Assembly (NCBI GenBank): GCA_964514665.1
Contig: CAZESH010000043.1
Coordinates: 1 to 21,122 of the forward strand
Direction of reading: 5' to 3'
Length of the DNA: 21,122 nt
Source of the DNA: CAZESH01 sp964514665
GTDB taxonomy: Bacteria; Bacillota; Bacilli; Paenibacillales; KCTC-25726
Of the stretch, positions 14,701-21,108 are shown piece after piece. The notes under the pieces were generated by a model, which did no database searches, was not told the origin of the DNA, and saw nothing but the letters and a program-made list of their open reading frames with translations. A program made the position numbers and the translations under genes. Position 1 is the stretch's first letter, and every line of letters begins with the position of its first letter.

Positions 14701-15237
14701 TCAGTCCTTGATGATGATGTATCTGTCTATTAAATTTTTAATCTGAGAAATGTGATGTCGATTGTGCCACAAAAATCTTTGAAGAGCCGTATCGAGAGTA
14801 ATCACACCCAATGCTTGTGTTCTTAAAGTCCTCTGAAAATCTTGATCGTTCATTCCCTCCAGCAAAATGACAAATCGGTCGTGGAGTGCTTCTAGAAGGA
14901 TAAGTGAGGTTGCGATAGGGGTATTTGTGTAATCATTTAGTTCCGCAAACAAATCTTCGCGATAAGAAGCTGCAAAAGGCTCATTTTCGGTCAAAGACCG
15001 CTTGAAGCGCAAAAATGCGTTCATGTCGTTGTCTGCCATATGATGAACAATTTGTTGAATGGTCCATCCGCCGGGACGATAAGGAATATGGAGTTGTTCA
15101 GGCTCGAGAGGCTGCAAAATAGCTTGCAATGACCTTGTAATTTCGGGAATTTGCTTTACAAACTCGTTTCGTTCCTCAACCGATGGGTTGGAAACGGGAA
15201 TAAATTGGCCGATTGGGTATCTTATATCATCTGTCAT
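14701..15237 (-). CDS. bstA: YfiT/BstA-type DinB protein, putative bacillithiol S-transferase
   Basis: The 178-residue protein matches the YfiT branch of the DinB superfamily. It opens 'RYPIGQFIPV', carries 'YRPGGWTIQQIVHHMADNDMN' with metal ligand H66, and ends with 'FLWHNRHHISQIKNLI' giving H158 and H162. In Bacillus this subgroup is a metal-dependent S-transferase that conjugates bacillithiol to electrophiles, or a putative hydrolase. Length and motif spacing are as in that subgroup, so it is likely active. The ATG at 15237 has GAGGGGGG upstream. It lies 15 bp after GrpB and is coupled to the cupin gene. This also supports a bacillithiol-making host. Confidence 0.85.
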   Translation of the reverse strand: MTDDIRYPIGQFIPVSNPSVEERNEFVKQIPEITRSLQAILQPLEPEQLHIPYRPGGWTIQQIVHHMADNDMNAFLRFKRSLTENEPFAASYREDLFAELNDYTNTPIATSLILLEALHDRFVILLEGMNDQDFQRTLRTQALGVITLDTALQRFLWHNRHHISQIKNLIDRYIIIKD

Positions 15238-15252
15238 TACAACCCCCCTCTG

Positions 15253-15795
15253 CTATCCATTTGATTTATATTCTTCCATAACCCTCGTAATAAATCGTGT
15301 TTTACCTTCAGTATAACTGTTGCGATCATCCCTAAATTTCTTTGCCAACTCTTTCTTCAACGAAGCATACTCTTCCAATAAATTCGGATAAGTCCTTAGA
15401 ATATTTCTAAAAGTAACGTGTCTTTCCAATTCGGCACTTTCCATGCTGCAAACATACAAATGATGCTCCGGTTTCCTGTTCATCGATTTGTCATAAGGTA
15501 CCCTTTCATCGATTCTGGAAAATGCCTCGCGATCTTCAATACCCAGGTTTCCTTCATGGTTATATCCCAATTCATTCAACTTAACAATAACTTCTGGAAG
15601 AAGCGATATAGACTGGGTGACGATATCGATATCAATAATCGGTTTCGCTGCCAATTTCGGTACGGACGTACTTCCAACATGCTCTATAGTAAGAATGAGT
15701 TTACCCAAACGATCTCGCAAGATGGATTGAAGTTCATCAAACATAACCGGCCACCGGTCATTATATGCTTCAACGATTACTGGCTTTGGAGTCAC
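15253..15795 (-). CDS. GrpB family protein (UPF0157, nucleotidyltransferase-like)
   Basis: The 180-residue protein has the GrpB signature 'LTIEHVGSTSVPKLAAKPIIDIDI' near residues 35-58, a nucleotidyltransferase-type active-site strand with paired Asp residues, and 'HHLYVCSMESAELERHVTFR' further on. The family is widespread in bacilli with no settled reaction. A GTG at 15795, eight bases after GAGGGGGG, is the start; no ATG is available nearby. The HAD gene precedes it by 20 bp and bstA follows by 15 bp, so it is mid-operon. It is complete. Confidence 0.9.
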   Translation of the reverse strand: MTPKPVIVEAYNDRWPVMFDELQSILRDRLGKLILTIEHVGSTSVPKLAAKPIIDIDIVTQSISLLPEVIVKLNELGYNHEGNLGIEDREAFSRIDERVPYDKSMNRKPEHHLYVCSMESAELERHVTFRNILRTYPNLLEEYASLKKELAKKFRDDRNSYTEGKTRFITRVMEEYKSNG

Positions 15796-15815
15796 TGATG
15801 ATCCCCCCTCATAAA

Positions 15816-16535
15816 CTATAGGTTAAGAATTGCTCTTAATTGATAAATTTCGGTAAATGTCAACGTTGGCTGGTGATTGGATAAGGGTTCGTTTTGATTG
15901 GGATTAATCCATATTGTCCCGATCCCGACTTTCATGGGTCCTAAAATATCGGCGGTCCACGAATCGCCGACAAATAAAGATTCTTCGGCGGAAACCCCAT
16001 GGTGTTCTAACACCAATTGAAAAATCTTCGGATGAGGTTTGGAATATCCGATTTTCTCCGATATAAATACGGTTTGATGATCGAAAAGATGTCCTAACCC
16101 GATTCGGGCGATCTTTTCCATCGCAATATCGCCTGGACCGTTCGTAACAATGGACAACTTATATCTTCGCGATAATTGTTCCATCAAATGGACAAGTGGT
16201 TCGTCGCGTTCAATGATTTCAAGGTTTTCACCAATAAAAAGCCGATTGAATTCGTTAAATTCTGTTTGATCAACTTCCATGCCAAATTCCCGTAAAGCAT
16301 GATAAAGCCTCATGAACCTATATTCATTAAATGTTATTTCCTTGTTGGTGGCCAATTCCCAAAGTTCATTACTGTAGCGCTCAAATTCGGCAAAAAGTTT
16401 GTCCTCGTCCAAATGAAGAGTTAATGAAAACTTTTTAAATGCTGAGCGAAGAGCCCTCGGCCAATAATAACTAAAATTGTAAAGCGTATCATCGAGGTCA
16501 AACATTAATAAACGGATGTTGTTAAGGTTAAGCAA
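15816..16535 (-). CDS. HAD superfamily hydrolase (YjjG-like)
   Basis: The 239-residue HAD phosphatase has motif I 'MFDLDDTLYNF' (nucleophile D13, acid D15), motif II 'SIVTNGPGD', motif III Lys in 'GYSKPHPKIF' and motif IV 'FVGDSWTADILG'. The helical C1 cap and overall order match YjjG-type nucleotidases or sugar phosphatases. A TTG at 16535 is the probable start; the first ATG would remove beta-1. The ribosome binding site (GGGGGC, about 11 bases) is moderate. It follows the transglutaminase-like gene by 28 bp. Confidence 0.88.
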   Translation of the reverse strand: MLNLNNIRLLMFDLDDTLYNFSYYWPRALRSAFKKFSLTLHLDEDKLFAEFERYSNELWELATNKEITFNEYRFMRLYHALREFGMEVDQTEFNEFNRLFIGENLEIIERDEPLVHLMEQLSRRYKLSIVTNGPGDIAMEKIARIGLGHLFDHQTVFISEKIGYSKPHPKIFQLVLEHHGVSAEESLFVGDSWTADILGPMKVGIGTIWINPNQNEPLSNHQPTLTFTEIYQLRAILNL

Positions 16536-16563
16536 TTTCCCATCATGCCCCCTAGTTGTGTCA

Positions 16564-17091
16564 CTAAATTAATTCCTCCGGAAGACCCATCTGATACATC
16601 TCTATGCAATCATTATGTTTTTCTAATGTACTTATAATTTCTGGATGAGGTTCATCGTAGTTCGTCAAGTAATCCCATTCTCCGTACTGTTCTCTGATTG
16701 GAAATGCCAGCTTCTCTTCCTCGATAGAAAATTGGGCATTTATTCCCTCCTTATTGCCTCGCGCATCTAATCGTATCCATTTATCCAGATCTTTCAGATA
16801 AACCGTATTCAATGCATGTATACAATATCCATCCTCCGGTTTTTCATACAGGGTCAGGTTTTGGTAGCTTATGCCCGAAGGAATGTTCATGCCTCTCGTG
16901 ACTTCCCGATTTTGGATGTCAAAAGAATGACCGATCTCATCGCGAACAAATTCAAATGCCGCCCTTATCCGATCAACCTCGGTTGATGCTTTTTGATTCA
17001 ATGAAAGAATGACGGCCTGTATCTGAGGATCTAAATAGTCGAGATATGCTGATGGTTTCAGATATGCATCCAAAGATTTTTCGTGCCCCAT
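16564..17091 (-). CDS. Transglutaminase-like protein lacking the catalytic-cysteine segment
   Basis: This 175-residue protein is recognisable as a transglutaminase-core protein of the bacillar type (normally about 200 residues). It has 'FEFVRDEIGHSFDIQNREVTR', then directly 'GMNIPSGISYQNLTLYE', then 'DGYCIHALNTVYL' with the triad His92, and 'WIRLDARGNKEGINAQFSIE' with Asp109. In relatives about 25-30 residues carrying the 'GICYAKSHLLAALLR' helix and its nucleophilic Cys lie between 'REVTR' and the GxPxG turn. Here they are missing, with the reading frame kept (join near 16893). The His and Asp remain, so the fold may survive without normal catalysis. ATG 17091 lies one base after the HD gene stop with GGAGG upstream. 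Confidence 0.75.
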   Translation of the reverse strand: MGHEKSLDAYLKPSAYLDYLDPQIQAVILSLNQKASTEVDRIRAAFEFVRDEIGHSFDIQNREVTRGMNIPSGISYQNLTLYEKPEDGYCIHALNTVYLKDLDKWIRLDARGNKEGINAQFSIEEEKLAFPIREQYGEWDYLTNYDEPHPEIISTLEKHNDCIEMYQMGLPEELI

Positions 17092-17092
17092 G

Positions 17093-17755
17093 TTATGCCT
17101 CCATATTTCCTAGCGTCGGGTCGGATAAATTCCATTCGTTATAAAATTGTCTTAAATATTCTTCGATAAAGTCATGTCTTTTCGCTGCCAACTCCTTGGC
17201 ATATGATGTATTCATTAAATCCTTTAACTTTAAAAGCTTTTCATAAAAATGATAGATCGCCGTTTTCTCATTTGACCGATATTCCATTTGTGTAAATTCC
17301 TTTTCCGGATGATGCATGATTTGCCCTTTAAAGCCCGAATAAAGAAAAGTTCTGGCAATGCCGATTGCCCCCAATGCATCCAAACGATCGGCATCTTGAA
17401 CAATCTGGCCTTCCAATGTCTCCATAGGCGGATTCTGCCCGCCATCATAAGACATAGTCGAAATAATAGCCAAGACCTGATCGATGATGTTCTTGTCTTC
17501 AACGTGATGGATCATCCAATTTTTCACTTTATCCAATCCCGCTTGTTTGGATTCGTTTAATTTTTCATCCGCTACGTCGTGAAGAAGAGCTGCTAATTCA
17601 CATACAAAATCATTTGCCCGTTCGCTTCTTGCTATCTCGAGGGCAAGTTTTCTTACCCGATCTATATGCCACCAGTCGTGGCCGGAAGGATCAAATTCCA
17701 ACTCTTGCTTCACTAACTTCTCAGCAAGCTTGATCATATCTGCTTTGTTTGTCAT
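17093..17755 (-). CDS. HD domain phosphohydrolase (YpgQ/YedJ-like)
   Basis: The 220-residue protein has the HD-domain metal ligands: H30 in 'GHDWWHIDRV', H59-D60 in 'LAALLHDVADEK' and D121 in 'IVQDADRLDALGAIG'. The length and the 'HDWWHIDRV...QDADRLDALGAIG' signature match the YpgQ/YedJ group, which includes nucleotide pyrophosphohydrolases acting on (d)NTPs. The ATG at 17755 follows GAGAGG by six bases; the frame extends 22 codons upstream without support. It is probably the first gene of the message that continues into the transglutaminase-like and HAD genes, since 372 bp separate it from the next gene upstream. Confidence 0.9.
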   Translation of the reverse strand: MTNKADMIKLAEKLVKQELEFDPSGHDWWHIDRVRKLALEIARSERANDFVCELAALLHDVADEKLNESKQAGLDKVKNWMIHHVEDKNIIDQVLAIISTMSYDGGQNPPMETLEGQIVQDADRLDALGAIGIARTFLYSGFKGQIMHHPEKEFTQMEYRSNEKTAIYHFYEKLLKLKDLMNTSYAKELAAKRHDFIEEYLRQFYNEWNLSDPTLGNMEA

Positions 17756-17821
17756 CTTTAACCTCTCATTATTGGTCTTGTGAGTCCGCTTAGCTAATAC
17801 TCGATATTTTACCACAAACAC

Positions 17822-18127
17822 CCAATTTAGGAAGCTTTATTTGCGACTGTTTTCTTGGGAACTCGGATTAGCCTCTTGATACTTGCCGTATTGTCCATAG
17901 GCATCCAGTTTGAATTCTTTTCAAGAGTCTTTATCTATGGTAAAAAAGCGATAAGAAACATGATTTCAGAATAAACTTATAAAGACCGAAGATGTTGGCA
18001 GCATCTACGGTCTTGCAATAGAATCATATCCAACTGTTCTTGCATTGCAATGATATTGGAATCTGCGCCGATAAATTCATGATAATTCTGACAAGCTTGG
18101 GGCGTCATTCTTTGTTGCTCTTCCTGA
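17822..18127. other. Intergenic gap with a possible small ORF and a hairpin
   Basis: No conserved gene was recognised here. On the minus strand a 43-codon frame (ATG 18108 to stop at 17977) reads 'MTPQACQNYHEFIGADSNII' and then 'MQEQLDMILLQ', with an AGGAAGAG about ten bases upstream. It opens just after the GNAT stop. Its 3' end runs through the hairpin at 17982-18014, which argues against a real gene. The remaining part (17822-17970) shows nothing I can support apart from being the leader of the HD gene. Confidence 0.25.
17982..18014 (-). terminator. Possible terminator hairpin after the GNAT gene
   Basis: AAGACCG-AGATG and CATCT-CGGTCTT arms form a 12-bp stem with one A-A mismatch and a seven-base loop. 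On the minus strand the stem is followed by TTTATAAGTTTATT, a weak and broken T tract. The hairpin lies about 115 bases downstream of the GNAT stop, in a suitable place to end that transcript. The poor T run keeps confidence modest. Confidence 0.45.
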
Positions 18128-18562
18128 TTATATTAAATCCACTTTGTATGAACATATATAACGTTCAACTCCTGGATACTTCTCTCCCAGACTTCTGATT
18201 TCGAAACCGATGTGTCGATAAAAATCCAAGGTTTCATCATCCGTTTCTGCAATGATTTCTTTCGGGTTTTCTTTACTTAAAAGTTCAAGAATCAATCCCC
18301 GTCCAAAACCCGCCCCTCTGCAATCCGGTCTAACCGATAGGTGTGTGATTTCAATTGCTTCCTTGTCGGTGTGCCGGTATCCTATCAGACCTACGACTTC
18401 ATTCTCAGAAACGAGTCCATACAAATGCAATTTCGAACTTGTTTTATAAGTTTCGATAACCCGCTTCAGATTGTCTGGATCAGGAAATATACAAAGGTTT
18501 AGTAGTTCCTTTATTTCAGGTTCTTCAATCTTACTCATGATATTACTGAACAAAAATCTCAC
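18128..18562 (-). CDS. GNAT family N-acetyltransferase
   Basis: The GNAT domain of up to 144 residues has a clear motif A 'ITHLSVRPDCRGAGFGRGLI' (R82-GAGFG-87) and a C-terminal 'ETDDETLDFYRHIGFEIRSL'. The substrate is unknown. The start is uncertain: the GTG at 18562 is too near its AAGGA, a TTG at 18553 has better spacing, and an ATG at 18538 has none. It is transcribed alone, judging by a promoter candidate at 18630-18660 and a hairpin downstream. The protein is at the short end for GNATs but holds the complete acetyl-CoA site. Confidence 0.8.
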   Translation of the reverse strand: MRFLFSNIMSKIEEPEIKELLNLCIFPDPDNLKRVIETYKTSSKLHLYGLVSENEVVGLIGYRHTDKEAIEITHLSVRPDCRGAGFGRGLILELLSKENPKEIIAETDDETLDFYRHIGFEIRSLGEKYPGVERYICSYKVDLI

Positions 18563-18629
18563 ATCCTTGTATTCAATTCAATCAAAATAAAGCTTCCATA
18601 TCATCGATATGCCTTTTTACCTCTAACCA

Positions 18630-18660
18630 ATTCTAGCACGATAAATTAAATCATTGCCAA
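18630..18660 (-). promoter_or_regulatory. Candidate promoter for the GNAT gene
   Basis: On the minus strand TTGGCA (18655-18660, five of six matches to the -35) is followed after 19 bases by TAGAAT (18630-18635, five of six). The -10 is preceded by TGC, giving an extended -10. It lies about 70 bases upstream of the GNAT start. The spacing is two bases longer than ideal, but the extended -10 compensates. The nearby TATAAT at about 18670 has no -35. Confidence 0.45.
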
Positions 18661-18740
18661 CACAAAAATTATACGGCTGCTCAAATAATAATGGTTGCTT
18701 TTACAATGAGCATCTGGTTTATTCCTTTCATATTTTCATA

Positions 18741-19382
18741 TTACAAAAAATCTTCTACCCTTATTTCATGGATAGTTCGAACAATAATGTCAGCTTGAGA
18801 CAAGTTTTGATTGCCTGAATTTAAATTTATGTATCCTATACATTTCATGCCTGCTGCCTTTGCAGCCATTACGCCATGCTTCGAGTCTTCAATTACAACA
18901 CATTCCCTTGGTTCTACACCCAGAAGCCGAGCAGCTTCCATATATACATCAGGTGCCGGTTTTCCCTTATTGACCTCTTCTCCGCTTACTACACATACAA
19001 AATGATCAATTATTCGAAATTTCTCTAAAACCGCCTCAATAAATACCCTTGGAGATGAAGACGCAATGGCTATTGGAATACGATGCATCTGAAGTTCGTT
19101 GATTAAATCCATAATCCCTTCAATGGGTTGGATGTTGGACTTCTTCAACACCTCAATCTTGTGCTTTAATTGATATTCTATAATTTCAGCTACTGTTTGT
19201 GGAATATTGTAATCCTTTTTAATGAATCCCCACATCTCGGGATTGGTCATACCTACGTATTTTTCTAATTCTTCTCTATTTATATTTACGCCAAAATGCT
19301 CCAAAGTCATGAAATCAACATCAAAATGAATGGGTTCACTATCTAAGATTACGCCGTCCATGTCAAAGATAAAAGCTTTCAC
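18741..19382 (-). CDS. HAD superfamily hydrolase (beta-phosphoglucomutase-like)
   Basis: The 213-residue HAD protein has motif I 'AFIFDMDGVILDSEP' (D7 nucleophile, D9 acid), motif II 'IAIASSSPR', motif III Lys in 'NKGKPAPDVY' and motif IV 'CVVIEDSKHGVMAAKAAGM'. The DxDGV and S-x-HG signatures place it with beta-phosphoglucomutase and related sugar-phosphate phosphatases. A GTG at 19382 is seven bases after GGAGGG; the ATG at 19397 has no ribosome binding site. It starts 15 bp after the DUF962 gene, so the two are probably cotranscribed. Intact. Confidence 0.88.
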   Translation of the reverse strand: MKAFIFDMDGVILDSEPIHFDVDFMTLEHFGVNINREELEKYVGMTNPEMWGFIKKDYNIPQTVAEIIEYQLKHKIEVLKKSNIQPIEGIMDLINELQMHRIPIAIASSSPRVFIEAVLEKFRIIDHFVCVVSGEEVNKGKPAPDVYMEAARLLGVEPRECVVIEDSKHGVMAAKAAGMKCIGYINLNSGNQNLSQADIIVRTIHEIRVEDFL

Positions 19383-19397
19383 TATGCTTCCCTCCAT

Positions 19398-19718
19398 TTA
19401 ATGTTTGGTGAAATTTTTCAATATGTCTTTGCCGGTAATGATTTCATATGTTCTTATAAAAAACCACATAAATCCTGCATAAAAACCGACTAATGGATAT
19501 CGAAATGACGCCGGTTTATTGCCTTCAAAATAAAAATGCCCGATCCAAGAAAATACATAATGCAAGATCCCAAAGGCTATAGTCACCCAAATGTTAATAA
19601 ACAAAAAAATCCAACCCAAAAATGCAAACATAAAAGCAAAGTAATGAAGTATTTGATTATTCTTATTTTGATGAGCCTTTAAATAATAAGATAAATCTTT
19701 CCGAATACGATGATTCAA
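19398..19718 (-). CDS. DUF962 / Mpo1-like membrane protein
   Basis: The 106-residue protein has three to four hydrophobic helices and the Mpo1/YGL010w-like pattern: 'YYLKAHQNKNNQILHYFAFM' (H16, H25) and 'ILHYVFSWIGHFYFEGNKPA' (H53, H61, with the conserved GH..FE..KPA). Yeast Mpo1 is an Fe(II) dioxygenase that removes one carbon from 2-hydroxy fatty acids; bacterial relatives are uncharacterised. The conserved histidines suggest that metal binding is retained. A TTG at 19718 preceded by GAGGG is the start. The fabI remnant ends 47 bp upstream. Confidence 0.82.
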   Translation of the reverse strand: MNHRIRKDLSYYLKAHQNKNNQILHYFAFMFAFLGWIFLFINIWVTIAFGILHYVFSWIGHFYFEGNKPASFRYPLVGFYAGFMWFFIRTYEIITGKDILKNFTKH

Positions 19719-19764
19719 TTCAAATCCCTCATTACAGTATTTTTTATAATTCCTTTAAGGATCC

Positions 19765-20246
19765 TCACAAGCCCAGAATATGATATCCTGAATCCACATG
19801 AAGCACTTCACCCGTTATGCCTCGTGAAAGATCACTTAGCAAAAACATCGTTGCATCTCCAACCTCATCTTGATCAATATTGGTCACAATACTCACTTCA
19901 ATAGTTGATCTTATGTCATTAAATCCGGACACGCCTTTTGCTGGTCACAATACTCCCTCCTGTTTTCATCATTCGCTTAGCCTCCCGTGCTACAGCGACT
20001 AATGAATAGGAACTGGATTCCTGGGCTAACAGATAGCCTTCTCGGGTTGTATCGACATATTCCCCTTGAAGTTCATCTTTATCGGCAAAAGCGACAGAAT
20101 GGACAATCCCGTCTATTGTCCCTACATGGGATTCTATTTGGGAAAAGGCTGTTGTTATGCTTGAATCGTCCAACACGTCACATTGAACTGTTAATAAGGC
20201 TTATCTTATTTTCTTCAAGCAATTCTAATAACTTTTCCAATGATCT
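19765..20246 (-). pseudogene. fabI: Enoyl-[acyl-carrier-protein] reductase remnant
   Basis: Successive pieces align in order with FabI. They are 'RSLEKLLELLEENKISLI' (from 20246), a one-base insertion near 20189, 'VQCDVLDDSSITTAFSQIES' through 'GTIDGIVHSVAFADKDELQG' to 'AVAREAKRMMKTGGSIVT', then a jump near 19942 to 'AKGVSGFNDIRSTIE', and finally 'DQDEVGDATMFLLSDLSRGI' to 'VLHVDSGYHILGL', stop at 19765. Relative to B. subtilis FabI about 53 residues after SIVT are gone, including the Tyr-x6-Lys catalytic region. The first 45-50 residues with the NAD-binding motif are also missing. The ERAPLRR stretch is replaced by 'VSIVTNI', an extra copy of the SIVT codons. The gene is dead; the cell must have another enoyl-ACP reductase. 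Confidence 0.88.
19881..19955 (-). repeat. 14-bp direct repeat inside the fabI remnant
   Basis: GAGTATTGTGACCA (minus strand) occurs at 19942-19955, where it encodes the expected SIVT of FabI, and again at 19881-19894, where it replaces the expected residues before DQDEVGD. The copies are 61 bp apart. The second copy is also flanked by GATCAA...TTGATC inverted arms (about 19872-19910). This looks like a scar of slipped or template-switched repair. Confidence 0.7.
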
Positions 20247-20577
20247 ACAATAACTCCAATTCCGAGCAAGGGCATTCTTACGTTAGCCGTTAATTGACCA
20301 AATAATGCCTGGTCATTTGTTACTTGCGCTTTGCCGTTTACCCTCAATGTTTCCTCAAGACCCGGAATGATGAATATGACTCCGATCTTTGATTCCCAGG
20401 TCTTTCAGGAATAACAAACCGATGCTCATTGATAACGTGAACAAATCCAGGAGTATCTCCTCTTGGAGAAAACATCGCACAATCCTTGGTCATCCACTGT
20501 TGAAATGAAAATTAAAGGCGACATCGCAATAAAATCTTTGCAATGCAGATCCGTATGACAGGACTAAAATGCGACAT
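20245..20577 (-). pseudogene. Pyridoxamine 5'-phosphate oxidase-like flavin/heme-binding protein remnant
   Basis: The ATG at 20577 after GGAGGGG starts a short frame that soon fails. The recognisable order is 'LHCKDFIAMSPLIFISTVDD', 'QGLCDV', then after an extra T in a TTTT run (20469-20472) 'SPRGDTPGFVHVINEHRFVI', 'PERPGN', then after an out-of-frame gap near 20390 'KIGVIFIIPGLEETLRVNGK' and 'TANVRMPLLGIGVIVD'. This matches the split-barrel PNPOx-like family of about 200 residues (MSMEG_1061-like), lacking part of the N-terminus, about 10-15 central residues and the C-terminus. At 20245 it is joined directly to the fabI remnant. Confidence 0.78.
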
Positions 20578-20655
20578 TATGACCCCTCCAATGCACAATC
20601 ACATTATTTGCTGTGCTTTACGCCAGCGTTCCCGGTACGACTAAGTAATGAAAGG

Positions 20656-21108
20656 TTATCCCGGCAATTGCGGTTTGATGTACCCCGCTTTTGTAAGCAC
20701 AAACTCCGAGAAAGGATTAATTCCCTCTATAGGTTTATCTAATGTAAAATAATCCAAATCGAGACTTTCCTCATCATTGATTCTGGGTTCCCCTTCAACA
20801 CCTTGCGCTTCCAGCACTGCCATAACATTATAAACTTCGTCACCATGCGGATACCGAAAATACATGTCTTTACCGGAGAGAACTGTAACAAGTTTAAAAG
20901 ATTTAGCCAATAACCCCACTTCTTCGTATAATTCCCGCTCTGCCGTTTCTTCAAAAGACTCACCCAATTCCATCGAGCCGCCCAAAGTCCCCCAATCTCC
21001 AGTATCCGTCCGCTTCTGAAGCAAGATTTGTCCTTTTTCATTCAACACCACAACGCAGGCTCCCACCATAATTAACGGACTGGTTCCGACATGTTTGCGA
21101 AGTTCCAT
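20656..21108 (-). CDS. Nudix hydrolase
   Basis: The 150-residue protein has a perfect Nudix box from G44 to L66 ('GSMELGESFEETAERELYEE' followed by VGL), preceded by 'ILLQKRTDTGDWGTLGG'. Nudix enzymes hydrolyse nucleoside diphosphates linked to another group, using Mg2+ held by the box glutamates. The 'MVGACVVVLNEKGQILLQKR' start is typical of MutT/YjhB-like members. The ATG at 21108 has GGGAT seven bases upstream; a GTG at 21120 on the window edge is also possible, so the true N-terminus cannot be fixed. The substrate is unknown. The broken PNPOx-like gene lies downstream. Confidence 0.88.
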   Translation of the reverse strand: MELRKHVGTSPLIMVGACVVVLNEKGQILLQKRTDTGDWGTLGGSMELGESFEETAERELYEEVGLLAKSFKLVTVLSGKDMYFRYPHGDEVYNVMAVLEAQGVEGEPRINDEESLDLDYFTLDKPIEGINPFSEFVLTKAGYIKPQLPG

